Assembly: GCF_900156255.1 (NCBI RefSeq) | Contig: NZ_FTMK01000021.1 | Location: forward strand, 1 to 51,600 | Length of the DNA stretch: 51,600 nt | Direction: 5' to 3' | Source of the DNA: Paracoccus thiocyanatus | GTDB lineage: Bacteria > Pseudomonadota > Alphaproteobacteria > Rhodobacterales > Rhodobacteraceae | Shown: positions 28,193-38,675 of the stretch, piece by piece | Layout: each line of letters begins with the position of its first letter | How positions within the stretch are numbered: the stretch's first letter is position 1 | Notes under the pieces: generated by a model | Database searches by the model: none | What the model saw: the letters and a program-made list of their open reading frames with translations, nothing else | Told to the model about the DNA's origin: nothing | Program-made: the position numbers and the translations under genes

Positions 28193-29125
28193 ATGAACCA
28201 GACCATTTTCCTTGTGCTCGGCCTTCTGGCGATTGCCGGCATCGGCTCGGTTGTAGCGAGCAACGATGACGACCAGGCGCCCGAGGGGGAACCGCTTGAT
28301 CCCCGGCTTGAGGGGGGCAATATGATCGAGGGCGGCGCGGAGGCCGACGACATATCGGGCACGGATGACGGCGACAGCATCTTCGCGGACGGTCAGGACG
28401 AAGACAAGAGGATTGAGCCGGGCGGCAACGATACGGTCCGGGCTGGCGCCGGGGACGATGGCATCCACACCTGGAACGGCAACGACCAAGTGGATGGCGG
28501 GACGGGCGACGACCTGATCTATACCGGCCGCGGCGAGGATACGGTCAGCGCCGATCCGGGCGACGACGAGGTCTATCTTGGCATGGATGACGATCTTTAC
28601 GGCGCCTATGACCTTGGCGCCGACGAGGGGGCGGATACGATCGACGGCGGCTCGGGCGATGACACCATCGTCACCAACCTGGGCGGGCATTCGATCCTGG
28701 GCGGGCTGGGCGACGACCGGATCGAGGATCACGGCGGTGCCGTCCATATCGACGGCGGAGAGGGCGACGACCTGATCCTGTCGCCCGACGCGTCCGACGC
28801 CGAGCGGCCCGACACGCTGCTGGGCGGCGAGGGCGAGGATACCATCCATGCCGGCGCGGGCGACATCGTCGATGGCGGCGAGGGGGCCGATGCGATCATG
28901 CTGCGCAGCGATGCCGGCGGCGCCGCCGATATCGTCCATGACGGCGCCGATGGCATCACCATTACCCTGGCCGAGGATTACGACGGCGCGGAAAGCTATG
29001 AACTTGTCCAGGATGGCGACGATGTGCGCATCGTCCTGGATGGCCAGGACCTGGCCATCCTGCGCGACGTCCTGGTCGAGAATGTGGGCAGCATCGAGTT
29101 GCTGCGCGAAGCCGCCGCGTCCTGA
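28193..29125 (+). CDS. Membrane-tethered RTX-repeat (calcium-binding) protein
   Basis: The 310-residue protein starts with one hydrophobic segment (residues 4-22, IFLVLGLLAIAGIGSVVAS), then an acidic region, then about a dozen GGxGxDxI-type nonapeptides (VDGGTGDDLIY, IDGGSGDDTIV, ILGGLGDDRIE, LGGEGEDTIHA, VDGGEGADAIM). These RTX repeats fold into a beta roll on binding calcium. The C-terminal 60 residues (ADGITITLAEDYDGAESYE onward) resemble the beta-sandwich tail seen after RTX repeats in Rhodobacterales. The N-terminal segment is unusual, because RTX proteins are normally exported by a C-terminal type I signal and lack an N-terminal one. No type I secretion genes are nearby. Function unknown. 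The ATG at 28193 is chosen over an upstream open frame. Confidence 0.75.
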   Translation: MNQTIFLVLGLLAIAGIGSVVASNDDDQAPEGEPLDPRLEGGNMIEGGAEADDISGTDDGDSIFADGQDEDKRIEPGGNDTVRAGAGDDGIHTWNGNDQVDGGTGDDLIYTGRGEDTVSADPGDDEVYLGMDDDLYGAYDLGADEGADTIDGGSGDDTIVTNLGGHSILGGLGDDRIEDHGGAVHIDGGEGDDLILSPDASDAERPDTLLGGEGEDTIHAGAGDIVDGGEGADAIMLRSDAGGAADIVHDGADGITITLAEDYDGAESYELVQDGDDVRIVLDGQDLAILRDVLVENVGSIELLREAAAS

Positions 29126-29148
29126 TCTTTCGCGGCTTGCGGCCTTGG

Positions 29149-29183
29149 AAAAAAAAGGGCGCGCGGGCCTGGCCTGCGCGCCC
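29149..29183 (-). terminator. Rho-independent terminator of the D-amino-acid transaminase gene
   Basis: Read on the minus strand, a GC-rich stem (29183-29171 with 29169-29157, one G-T pair, inner pairs opening into a small loop) is followed by eight T (29156-29149). It lies 30 bases after the stop of the minus-strand gene and between two convergent genes. Confidence 0.85.
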
Positions 29184-29212
29184 CTTGCGGGTCTTTTCCG
29201 GCCGAAAGCGGT

Positions 29213-30073
29213 TCAGATCGCGGTCTTGCGCGATTCTTCCAGGTAGATTTCGCGCAGCCGCGTCGCGACCGGGCCGGGCCGGCCATCGCCCAGCGTGGCG
29301 CCGTCCACCTCGACCACCGGCATCACGAAGGCCGAGGCCGAGGTGGAGAAGGCTTCGTCCGCCTCCTGTGCCTCGGCGATGGTGAAGGGGCGTTCCTCGA
29401 TCTGCATCTGCGCCTCGGCGGCATAGCGCAGAAGCGAGGCGCGGGTGATGCCGTGCAGGATGTCGTTGGACAGCGGCCGGGTGATGATGCGGCCGCCCTT
29501 GACGATATAGGTGTTGTTCGAGGTGCCTTCGGTCACCAGGCCGTCCTCGGTGAACCAGGCGTCGTCGACGCCCTGGCGCTTGGCCTCCATCTTGGCCATC
29601 GAGGGGTAGAGCAGTTGCACCGTCTTGATGTCGCGCCGGTGCCAGCGCAGGTCGGGGATCGAGATCACCCGGATGCCGGTTTTCGCCTGCGGATTGTCGG
29701 CAAGACCGGGCTTGGACTGGGTAAAGATGACCACGGTCTGCGGCGTGCCTTGCGGCGGATAGGCGAAGTCGCGGTCGCCGGGATTGCCGCGGGTGACTTG
29801 CAGATAGACCATGCCTTCGGTCACGTCGTTCAGTTCCAGCAGCTTGCGATGCGCGGCCAGCCATTCCTCGTCGCTGAGCGGGTTGTCCATGCCAAGTTCC
29901 GCCAGCGACCGGGTCAGCCGGGTCACATGGCCGGGGAAATCCAGCAACCGGCCGTCAAGCACGCTCGTCACTTCATAGACGCCGTCGCCCATCACGAAGC
30001 CGCGGTCGAAGATCGAGACCTTGGCTTCGGTTTCCGGCACGTAGTCGCCATTCAGATAGACGGTGCGGGTCAT
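29213..30073 (-). CDS. dat: D-amino-acid transaminase (class IV aminotransferase)
   Basis: This PLP enzyme interconverts D-amino acids such as D-alanine and D-glutamate with 2-oxo acids. The 286-residue product starts MTRTVYLNGDYVPETEAKVS and shows DRGFVMGDGVYEV, the catalytic Lys within RRDIKTVQLLYPSMAKMEAK, and the class IV signature TEGTSNNTYIVKGGRIITRP. Branched-chain transaminase and aminodeoxychorismate lyase are relatives, but the DIK-x-x-x-LL context and length fit Dat better. The ATG at 30073 is preceded by CAGGAGAAACGAC; the open frame extends upstream to 30136 without family support. It is divergent from the malyl-CoA lyase gene. Confidence 0.85.
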   Translation of the reverse strand: MTRTVYLNGDYVPETEAKVSIFDRGFVMGDGVYEVTSVLDGRLLDFPGHVTRLTRSLAELGMDNPLSDEEWLAAHRKLLELNDVTEGMVYLQVTRGNPGDRDFAYPPQGTPQTVVIFTQSKPGLADNPQAKTGIRVISIPDLRWHRRDIKTVQLLYPSMAKMEAKRQGVDDAWFTEDGLVTEGTSNNTYIVKGGRIITRPLSNDILHGITRASLLRYAAEAQMQIEERPFTIAEAQEADEAFSTSASAFVMPVVEVDGATLGDGRPGPVATRLREIYLEESRKTAI

Positions 30074-30180
30074 GTCGTTTCTCCTGTCCCAGGGGCTTGC
30101 CAAGGCGGTCCTGCGCCGAAAGCCGCAGGTCGTCAAGACGGGCTTGGGGATGACGCGGTTTTCGCGGCTGCAAAATCAGC

Positions 30181-30209
30181 TTGATGCAGGCGCAGCAATT
30201 ATCTATCAG
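30181..30209 (+). promoter_or_regulatory. Candidate promoter of the malyl-CoA lyase gene
   Basis: TTGATG at 30181-30186, a 17-base spacer and TATCAG at 30204-30209, 43 bases upstream of the start codon. It is in the most AT-rich part of the 179-base divergent intergenic region. Confidence 0.5.
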
Positions 30210-30252
30210 TTTCCCAGCATCGTTTTGAAACATCCTTACCGAAAGGCAAGCC

Positions 30253-31209
30253 ATGTCCTTCCGTCCGCAACCGCCCGCGCCCGCCCGCCTGAATCGCTGC
30301 CAGCTATTCGGACCCGGTTCGCGCGCGGCGCTGTTCGAAAAGATGGCCGGCTCGGCTGCCGATGTCGTCAACCTGGATCTTGAGGATTCGGTGGCGCCCG
30401 ATGACAAGGCGCAGGCGCGAAAGAACGTGATCCAGGCCATCGGCGACATCGACTGGGGGGGCAAGACCCTGTCGGTCAGGATCAACGGGCTGGACACGCC
30501 CTGGTGGTATCGCGACGTGGTGGACCTGCTGGAACAGGCGGGCGAGCGGCTGGACCAGATCATGATCCCCAAGGTCGGGAATGCCGCCGACATCTATGCC
30601 GTGGACGCGCTGGTCAGCGCCGTCGAGGCGGCCAAGGGGCGCGAGAAGCGCATCGGGCTGGAGGTGATCATCGAATCCGCCGCCGGCATCGCCCATGTCG
30701 AAGAGATCGCGGCATCCTCGCCCCGCTTGCAGGCGATGAGCCTGGGCGCGGCCGATTTCGCCGCCAGCATGGGCATGGCCACCACCGGCATCGGCGGCAC
30801 CCAGGAAAGCTATTACATGCTGCATGAGGGCGCGAAATACTGGTCCGATCCCTGGCATTGGGCGCAGACCGCCATCGTCGCCGCCTGCCGCACCCATGGC
30901 GTGCTGCCGGTGGACGGCCCCTTTGGCGATTTCAGCGATGACGAGGGCTTCCGGGCGCAGGCCCGCCGCTCGGCCACGCTGGGCATGGTCGGGAAATGGG
31001 CGATCCATCCCAAGCAGGTGGCGCTGGCCAACGAGGTCTTCTCGCCCAGCGAAAAGGCCGTGACCGAGGCGCGCGAGATCCTGGCGGCGATGGAGGAAGC
31101 CAAGCGGACCGGCGCCGGCGCGACGGTATACAAAGGTAGACTGGTTGACATCGCGTCGATTCGTCAGGCAGAAGTGATCGTGCGTCAGGCAGAATTGATC
31201 AGCGCCTGA
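30253..31209 (+). CDS. mcl1: L-malyl-CoA/beta-methylmalyl-CoA lyase
   Basis: Mcl1 cleaves malyl-CoA to glyoxylate + acetyl-CoA and beta-methylmalyl-CoA to glyoxylate + propionyl-CoA. In Rhodobacterales this is a key step of the ethylmalonyl-CoA pathway for acetate assimilation. The 318-residue protein matches the CitE-like lyase fold: CQLFGPGSRAALFEKMAGS, the metal-binding region VNLDLEDSVAPDDKAQAR, EVIIESAAGIAHVEEI, LGAADFAASMGM, and GKWAIHPKQVALANEVFSPS. The length equals that of characterised Rhodobacter Mcl1. GAAAGG lies upstream of the ATG. It stands alone between a divergent gene and a strong hairpin. Confidence 0.92.
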   Translation: MSFRPQPPAPARLNRCQLFGPGSRAALFEKMAGSAADVVNLDLEDSVAPDDKAQARKNVIQAIGDIDWGGKTLSVRINGLDTPWWYRDVVDLLEQAGERLDQIMIPKVGNAADIYAVDALVSAVEAAKGREKRIGLEVIIESAAGIAHVEEIAASSPRLQAMSLGAADFAASMGMATTGIGGTQESYYMLHEGAKYWSDPWHWAQTAIVAACRTHGVLPVDGPFGDFSDDEGFRAQARRSATLGMVGKWAIHPKQVALANEVFSPSEKAVTEAREILAAMEEAKRTGAGATVYKGRLVDIASIRQAEVIVRQAELISA

Positions 31210-31289
31210 GCAGATCGAACACGCCAGACCGGCACATGAGATACCTGGGCGGCTATGCGGGGAGGCAGGCCGCCATGCCAGGGGAGGAG

Positions 31290-31321
31290 CAACAGGCCCT
31301 GCGGCTGCGCAGGGCCTGTTG
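31290..31321 (+). terminator. Strong hairpin after the malyl-CoA lyase gene
   Basis: CAACAGGCCCTGCG (31290-31303) and CGCAGGGCCTGTTG (31308-31321) form a perfect 14-bp stem with a 4-base loop. The T tract is minimal, so termination may need help. As a symmetrical structure between convergent genes it may also serve the minus-strand transporter operon. Confidence 0.65.
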
Positions 31322-31413
31322 TCATTCGGCGCCAGCGCCTTGGCGGGCGGTGGCTGACCGGCCCGGATTCGCGAATGCTTCAGGCCCGCGCGCGGGATGC
31401 GCGCAACCGGCCG

Positions 31414-33032
<1,619 letters not shown>

Positions 33033-33036
<4 letters not shown>

Positions 33037-33842
33037 GGCGACCTGCGCAGCCGCGGGTCCAGCGCGTCGCGCAACCCGTCGCCCAAAAGGTTCAGCCCCA
33101 GCACCGTCACGACGATGGCCAGGCCGGGGATGATGGCGACATGCGGGGCCAGCGCCACCATGGTCTGCGCCTCGGCCAGCATCCGGCCCCAGCTTGGCGT
33201 CGGCGGCTGCGCGCCCAGGCCGACATAGGACAGCCCCGCCTCGGCCAAAATCCCCAGGCTGAACTGGATGGTGCCCTGCACGATCAGCAGGTTGGCGATA
33301 TTGGGCAGGATGTGCTGGATGCTGATCCGGGTCGCGCCCTTGCCGGCGACCTGCGCCGCGCGGATATAGTCCAGCGTCCAGATCGGCAGTGCGCCCCCGC
33401 GGGTGACGCGGGCAAAGACCGGGATGTTGAAGATGCCGATGGCGATGATCGCGTTCAGCGCCGACGGCCCCAGCGCCGCGGTGATCAGGATGGCGATGAC
33501 CAGGCTGGGAAAGGCAAAGACCAGGTCGTTGCCGCGCATGACCACCTCGTCCAGCCAGCCGCCACGCGCCGCGGCAAGCAGGCCCAGCGGCACGCCGAAG
33601 CCCATGCCGATGCCGACCGCCACCAGCGCCACCGCGATCGAGATGCGCGCGCCGACCATGATCATCGACAGCATGTCGCGGCCGAAATGATCGGTGCCCA
33701 GCCAATGCTGGCCCGAGGGCGGCAGCAGCTTTTGCGCGATGGCAAGCTGGGTCACGTCCGCCGGCGTCCACAGGAACGAAACCAGCGCCCCGATCAGCGC
33801 CAGCCCGGACAGCAGCGCGCCCAGGATCAGCGCCGCCCTCAT
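33033..33842 (-). CDS. Peptide ABC transporter permease, DppC type
   Basis: The 269-residue protein begins MRAALILGALLSGLALIGAL and contains WLGTDHFGRDMLSMIMVGAR, the DppC/OppC hallmark, followed by five membrane helices and the EAA-like loop YIRAAQVAGKGATRISIQHILPN. The later AEAGLSYVGLGAQPPTPSWG is also typical. The ATG at 33842 overlaps the stop of the DppB-type gene (ATGA), and its own stop overlaps the ATPase start, so all three proteins are translationally coupled. Confidence 0.94.
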
Positions 33843-34777
33843 GCGCGCAGCCTGGGATCGGCCAGGGCATAGGACAGGTCGACCAGGAACGTGACCAGGA
33901 TCACCGCCGCGACCAGCACCAGCACCGCGCCCTGCACCACGATCAGGTCGCGCTGGGTGATGGCCTGGAAGATCAGCCGGCCAAGGCCGGGCAGGTAGAA
34001 CACGTTCTCGATGATGATCGCCCCGGCCAGCAGAAAGGAAAACTGCATCCCCAGGATGGTCAGCACGGGGATCAGCGCGTTGCGCAGCGCATGGCGGCGC
34101 AGCGCCTGCCCCGCGCTCAGCCCCTTGGCGCGGGCGGTGCGGATATAGTCCTGGCCCAGCGTGTCCACCAGGGCCGAGCGCAGGACGCGCGCCAGGATCG
34201 CCGCCTGCGGCAGGGCCAGCGCCGCGGCGGGCAGCAGCAGCGATTTCAGCGCCGCGGCGGGATGGTCCCAGCCGGGAAAGCCGCCGGCGGGCAGCCAGCG
34301 CAGGTTCACCGCGAACAGCAGCACCAGCAGCATGGCGAACCAGAAATTCGGCAGCGCGATGCCGATCTGCACCGTCGCCATGACCGCCGTGTCGCCCGCC
34401 CGCCCGCGCCTTGCGGCGGCGAACATGCCGATGGGCAGCGCGACCGCCGCCGCCAGCACCAGGGCCAGCAGCGCCAGCGGCAGCGATACCTGCATCCGGT
34501 CCAGGATCATCCCCGCCACGGGCGTCTTGTAGGTGAAGCTGTGGCCCAGGTCGCCCGTCGCCACGCCCCCCAGCCAATGCAGGTAGCGCAGCGGCAAGGG
34601 CAGGTCCAAGCCCATCTGCTGGCGCAGCGCCGCCAGGGTTTCGGGCTGCGCGCCTGTGCCCAGCATGAAGCTGGCCGGGTCGCCCGGCACCAGCTCCACC
34701 ACCGAAAAGATCAGCGCCGAGGCCAGAAGCAGGCTCAGGCCAAGCGAGATCAGGCGGCGGATCACATAGCGCAGCAT
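33839..34777 (-). CDS. Peptide ABC transporter permease, DppB type
   Basis: The 312-residue permease starts MLRYVIRRLISLGLSLLLAS and shows the N-terminal DppB signature FSVVELVPGDPASFMLG, then six membrane helices, the loop TARAKGLSAGQALRRHALRNALIPV and the conserved FLLAGAIIIENVFYLPGLGRL. It is first in the three-gene operon. A binding protein usually precedes such permeases, but none is here; the nearest candidate is encoded about 6.4 kb further along on the same strand (41144-42613). Confidence 0.94.
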   Translation of the reverse strand: MLRYVIRRLISLGLSLLLASALIFSVVELVPGDPASFMLGTGAQPETLAALRQQMGLDLPLPLRYLHWLGGVATGDLGHSFTYKTPVAGMILDRMQVSLPLALLALVLAAAVALPIGMFAAARRGRAGDTAVMATVQIGIALPNFWFAMLLVLLFAVNLRWLPAGGFPGWDHPAAALKSLLLPAAALALPQAAILARVLRSALVDTLGQDYIRTARAKGLSAGQALRRHALRNALIPVLTILGMQFSFLLAGAIIIENVFYLPGLGRLIFQAITQRDLIVVQGAVLVLVAAVILVTFLVDLSYALADPRLRA

Positions 34778-34825
34778 GGGCAGACGCTAGTGTGGCTTGC
34801 CGCGCCGGTAAAGCGGCTTTGGCCG

Positions 34826-36460
34826 TCAGGGCACCTCGATCTTGCCGATCAGCGGCACGTCGTCGTCCAGACTGACGGTGTGGCGCTCGATCATGCGGTG
34901 GACGGTGGGCGGGGCAAGGCCGCGATGCAGCCGGTTCAGATCCTCGAAGTTCTGGAAATCGGCCTTGGTGCGGCGCAGGTTGTGGCGCACATATTCGTCC
35001 CAGGTGGCGATATGATAGCTTTCGGTCCAGTGCCGGGGGTGTTCCAGGTCGCGCAGCAGCGCCCAGTTGCGCGCCCCGTCGCGGCGGCGCACATTGCGGC
35101 GCAGCGCCATCAGGCGCAAGAAGTCCGGCACGTCCTTCTGGTCGATCTCGTAATCCACCATGATCATGATCGGCCCCGAGCGGCCGCGCAGGTCCAGCGC
35201 CAGTTCCGGCTCGCGGAAGCGGTTCAGCGGGTCCAGGTCCAGGGTGGCGAATTCCGGGATGCGCAGCCAGTGCCCCAGCACCGCGCCCAGAAACAGCGGC
35301 AGCGCCGCCGCGACCAGCGCCGTGTCCAGGTCATAGCTGTTGGCGACCGCGCCCCAGGTCCAGCTTCCCGCCGCCATGCCGCCGAAGACCGCCGTCTGGT
35401 ACAGCGCCAGGGCGCGCGCCACCACCCATCGCGGCGTCGAAAGCTGGACGGTGACGTTGAACAGCGACAGCGCCAGCACCCAGCTTGCGCCCGCCGGCAG
35501 CAGGGCCAGCCCGTGCAGCCAGGTGCTTTCGGTCAGCGCCAGCATCAGCGCCGAGCCGCCGAAGGCGGCAAAGGCGACGCGCACCACGTTTTCATTGTCC
35601 AGCCGCTCGCGCACCAGCGGATTGATCACCGCGCCCAGGATGGCGCCCAGCCCAAAGCAACCCAGCAGCAGCCCGAACAGCAACGATCCGCCCGAAGGGT
35701 TCTGCTTGGCCACCACCGGCAGCAAAGCCAGCACGACGATGGCGGAAAACCCGAACAGCGCCCCGCGCGACAGCACCCGCACCAGGTTCGGCGACAGCGC
35801 CACATAGCGCAGCCCGGCGCCGACCGCGGCGACGAAGGGCTCGGGCGTCGTGGTGCGGGCCGGCGTGACCGGCCGCCAGCGCAACAGCGCCCCCAAAAGC
35901 GGGGCATAGCTCAGCGCATTCAGGCCAAAGGCCGCCGCCGCGCCGAAGGCGGCGGTGATGATGCCGCCCACCGCCGGCCCGACCGAGCGCATCAGGTTGA
36001 AGCCGACCGAGTTCAGCGTGACCGCCGCCGGCAGGTCCTCGCGCGGGACCAGGTCCTGCATGCTTGCCTGCCATGGCGGGTTGTAGATCGCCTGTCCGAC
36101 GCCGATCAGGAAGGTCAACGACAAAAGCAGCAGCGGCGTCATCCAGCCCTGCCAGGTCAGAACCGCCAGCAGGACCGAGACCAGGGCCATGAAGATCTGC
36201 GCCCCCAGCAACAGGGTGCGGCGGTCGAAAATATCCGCCATGGCCCCCGACAGCAGGGCGAACAGCATGATCGGCAGCGTGTTCGACGCCTGCACCAGCG
36301 CAACCAGCGTGGCGGAATCGGTCAGTTGCGTCATCATCCAGGCTGCGCCCACCGCCTGGACCAGCCCGCCGAAATTCGAAATCAGCGTGGCCGACCACAG
36401 CAGGCGGAAGTCGGGGCGGCGCAGCGGGGCGAAGGGGCTTTTGCGGGCAGGGATGGGCAT
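34826..36460 (-). CDS. MFS transporter with C-terminal soluble domain
   Basis: The 544-residue protein belongs to the MFS_3/EntS-like group. The N-terminal 400 residues hold about twelve membrane helices, starting after RRPDFRLLWSATLISNFGGLVQ, with the loop LSGAMADIFDRRTLLLGAQ. The last 130 residues are soluble (PIMIMVDYEIDQKDVPDFLRLM onward) and look like a dimeric alpha/beta-barrel of the antibiotic-monooxygenase type, a fusion seen in other members of this group. Cargo is unknown; relatives export siderophores or small metabolites. It is divergent from dadA and 48 bases before the peptide permease gene, so it could head that operon. Confidence 0.85.
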   Translation of the reverse strand: MPIPARKSPFAPLRRPDFRLLWSATLISNFGGLVQAVGAAWMMTQLTDSATLVALVQASNTLPIMLFALLSGAMADIFDRRTLLLGAQIFMALVSVLLAVLTWQGWMTPLLLLSLTFLIGVGQAIYNPPWQASMQDLVPREDLPAAVTLNSVGFNLMRSVGPAVGGIITAAFGAAAAFGLNALSYAPLLGALLRWRPVTPARTTTPEPFVAAVGAGLRYVALSPNLVRVLSRGALFGFSAIVVLALLPVVAKQNPSGGSLLFGLLLGCFGLGAILGAVINPLVRERLDNENVVRVAFAAFGGSALMLALTESTWLHGLALLPAGASWVLALSLFNVTVQLSTPRWVVARALALYQTAVFGGMAAGSWTWGAVANSYDLDTALVAAALPLFLGAVLGHWLRIPEFATLDLDPLNRFREPELALDLRGRSGPIMIMVDYEIDQKDVPDFLRLMALRRNVRRRDGARNWALLRDLEHPRHWTESYHIATWDEYVRHNLRRTKADFQNFEDLNRLHRGLAPPTVHRMIERHTVSLDDDVPLIGKIEVP

Positions 36461-36741
36461 GACCTGAAACCTGGGGGCGCGCGCGCAGGCACGCGGCGCG
36501 TCTGGGGGGTGAGGGCGAGCTTAGGACACAGCCCCGCCCGGCTGCAATCGGGGCGGGGCGATTCTTTCCAGATGGCGCAGTTCTTCCGCTTTTATAGCCA
36601 AACGCCGATGTTTATTCGACAGTGGCGCATATTATCGCAGGTTTCTTCCATCATTCGGCCATTGCAAGCACGAAATCGGGATTTCATTTCTGAACTGGCT
36701 GGTATTTTGGTGCCCGACTTGATCAGGGGGGCGCGCGAATA
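36461..36741. other. Divergent regulatory region between the MFS gene and dadA
   Basis: No gene. Bases 36570-36720 are clearly more AT-rich than the surroundings. CATATTAT at 36628-36635 matches the core, though not the flanks, of the E. coli Lrp consensus; DadA genes are commonly controlled by Lrp-type regulators. No -35/-10 pair stands out. Confidence 0.35.
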
Positions 36742-38043
36742 ATGAAAGTCATCGTTCTTGGAGCCGGGGTGCTGGGCGTCACCTCGGCCTGGTATCTGGC
36801 CAAGGCCGGGCACGAGGTCACGGTGATCGACCGGCAGCAGGGGCCGGCGCTGGAAACCAGTTTTGCCAATGCCGGCGAGATTTCTCCCGGCTATTCCTCG
36901 CCCTGGGCGGCGCCGGGCGTGCCGCTGAAGGCGCTGAAATGGATGTTCCAGCGCCATGCGCCGCTGGTCTTGCAGCCGCGGCTGGACTGGCCGCGAGTCG
37001 CATGGATGGCGCGGATGCTGGGCAACTGCACCGCCTCGGCCTATGCGGTGAACAAAAGCCGCATGGTGCGGCTGGCCGAATACAGCCGCGATTGCCTGGC
37101 CGAACTGCGGGCCGAAACCGGCATCCGCTATGACGAACGCAGCCAGGGCACGCTTCAGCTCTTTCGCAAGCAGCAGCAGCTTGACGCCGCGGGCAAGGAT
37201 ATCGAGGTGCTGAAGGCCGACGGCGTTCCTTTCGAGGTCCTGGACCGCGACGGCTGCATCCGGGCCGAGCCGGGACTGGCACATGCGAGCGACCGCATCG
37301 TCGGCGGGCTGCGCCTGCCGGGGGACGAGACGGGGGATTGCTTCTTGTTTACCACCCGCCTGGCCGAGATGGCGCAGGCGGCGGGCGTGACCTTCCGCTG
37401 GGGCGTTACCGTCGAGGCGCTGGAGGCCGAGGGCGGCCGCATCGCCGCCCTGCGCACCGACCGCGGCCGGCTGACCGCCGATCGCTATGTGCTGGCCATG
37501 GGTCCCCATTCGCCGCAGATGGTGCGGCATCTGGGTATCCGCCTGCCGATCTATCCGCTCAAGGGCTATTCGCTGACCATCGACATCCGCGACGAAAGCC
37601 GCGCGCCGGTCTCGACGGTGATGGACGAAACCTACAAGATCGCGATCACCCGGCTGGGCGACCGCATCCGCGTGGGCGGGCTGGCCGAGATCGCCGGCTA
37701 TGACCTGAGCCTGAACCCGCGCCGGCGGGATACGCTGGCGAAATCGGTGGACGAATTGTTCGGGGGCGCAGGCGATGCGCGGCAGGCGCTGTTCTGGACC
37801 GGATTGCGGCCGATGACGCCGGACGGCACCCCGATCGTCGGCGCGACGCCGATTCCGAACCTGTATCTCAACACCGGGCACGGCACCTTGGGCTGGACCA
37901 TGTCGGCGGGTTCGGGGCGGTTGATCGCCGATCTGATTTCCGGGCGCGGACCCGATATCGCGGCCGAGGATCTGGGCTATGCCCGCTATCTGCGCGGCGC
38001 CAGGGCGGCGCCCCTGACGGGGGCGCAGGCGGCGCGCGCCTGA
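36742..38043 (+). CDS. dadA: D-amino-acid dehydrogenase
   Basis: DadA is an FAD enzyme at the inner membrane that oxidises D-alanine and other D-amino acids to 2-oxo acids and ammonia, passing electrons to quinone. The 433-residue protein starts [20 protein letters not shown], the ADP-binding GxGxxG fold, and has the DadA motif [33 protein letters not shown] and the C-terminal [22 protein letters not shown]. Length is normal. A G-rich ribosome-binding site lies before the ATG. It stands alone on its strand, ending at a bidirectional terminator; no alanine racemase gene (dadX) is next to it. Confidence 0.94.
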   Translation: MKVIVLGAGVLGVTSAWYLAKAGHEVTVIDRQQGPALETSFANAGEISPGYSSPWAAPGVPLKALKWMFQRHAPLVLQPRLDWPRVAWMARMLGNCTASAYAVNKSRMVRLAEYSRDCLAELRAETGIRYDERSQGTLQLFRKQQQLDAAGKDIEVLKADGVPFEVLDRDGCIRAEPGLAHASDRIVGGLRLPGDETGDCFLFTTRLAEMAQAAGVTFRWGVTVEALEAEGGRIAALRTDRGRLTADRYVLAMGPHSPQMVRHLGIRLPIYPLKGYSLTIDIRDESRAPVSTVMDETYKIAITRLGDRIRVGGLAEIAGYDLSLNPRRRDTLAKSVDELFGGAGDARQALFWTGLRPMTPDGTPIVGATPIPNLYLNTGHGTLGWTMSAGSGRLIADLISGRGPDIAAEDLGYARYLRGARAAPLTGAQAARA

Positions 38044-38063
38044 CGAAAGGCGCAAGGCATGGG

Positions 38064-38090
38064 AAAAAGGGGCCTTGGCGGCCCCTTTTT
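38064..38090. terminator. Bidirectional terminator between dadA and the GlsB-type gene
   Basis: AAAAAGGGGCC (38064-38074) and GGCCCCTTTTT (38080-38090) form a perfect 11-bp stem with a 5-base loop. T runs on both strands make it usable for both convergent genes. Confidence 0.93.
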
Positions 38091-38102
38091 GCGTTGGTTT
38101 CC

Positions 38103-38363
38103 TCACGCCTGCCGGATAAGCCGCAGCACCACCAGCAGGATCACCGCGCCGATGGTGGCAAAGATGATCGTGCCCAGGATCGGCGCGGATGCGCCCATGC
38201 CCAGGCCCAGCATGGGAAACAGCCAGCCGGCAATGACGGCGCCCAGGATGCCGACGACGATGTTCATCAGCAGGCCCTGGCTGTGGCCCTTGACGATCAG
38301 GCCGGCAAGCCAGCCGGCGATCGCGCCGATGATAAGAGTGACAAGCAAGGCGGTCAGGGTCAT
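38103..38363 (-). CDS. GlsB/YeaQ/YmgE-family small membrane protein
   Basis: The 86-residue protein has three hydrophobic segments and the Gly-rich pattern of the family once called transglycosylase-associated: IIGAIAGWLAGLIVKGHSQG, LLMNIVVGILGAVIAGWLFP and the C-terminal TIGAVILLVVLRLIRQ. Members are small inner-membrane proteins often raised in stress; no enzyme activity is established. The ATG at 38363 is preceded on the minus strand by AAGGAAAGGAAGC, so the longer frame from 38633 is not used. An ECF-like promoter lies 53 bases upstream. Confidence 0.9.
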   Translation of the reverse strand: MTLTALLVTLIIGAIAGWLAGLIVKGHSQGLLMNIVVGILGAVIAGWLFPMLGLGMGASAPILGTIIFATIGAVILLVVLRLIRQA

Positions 38364-38415
38364 GAAAAGCTTCCTTTCCTTGCGGGGTTGCGGCACTTGG
38401 CCGATGCGGCAAGGC

Positions 38416-38441
38416 AACGTCGCCCGCCGGTTGCGGGTTCC
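38416..38441 (-). promoter_or_regulatory. Candidate ECF-type (EcfG-like) promoter of the GlsB-type gene
   Basis: On the minus strand GGAAC (38441-38437) is followed after 17 bases by CGTT (38419-38416), the full consensus of the alphaproteobacterial general-stress sigma factor EcfG. It ends 53 bases upstream of the start codon. The rest of the 312-base gap 38364-38675 holds no gene; TTGACG at about 38533 with GATAAA downstream (spacer about 19) is a weak candidate promoter for the transpeptidase gene. Confidence 0.45.
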
Positions 38442-38675
38442 GAACCGACTGGTTTTGTCGCCGCCCCTGCGGAAAAACCCGCCTTTGCGTAACAGTTCGG
38501 CAACGATTGCGCTGTGGCGCGGTCCCAAAGGCTTGACGGCGCAGAACCGGACGGGCTGATAAAGCGTTGCAACCCCAGCCCGCCCCCTGCTCGGGCCGGG
38601 CGCGTCCTTGGACGCATGTTCACAAGCTGCCACAGCCGCGTCCCAGGGCGCGGCGCGCTACGAAGGGAAATATTG

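Noticed and set aside
26423..28939. An 838-codon open frame opposite bztC, bztD and the RTX gene
   Set aside because: Antisense to three well-supported genes and low-complexity; no motif recognised.
34091..36742. An 883-codon open frame opposite the permease and MFS genes
   Set aside because: Gln/Arg/His-rich shadow of minus-strand genes; no motifs, and it ends at the dadA start only by chance.
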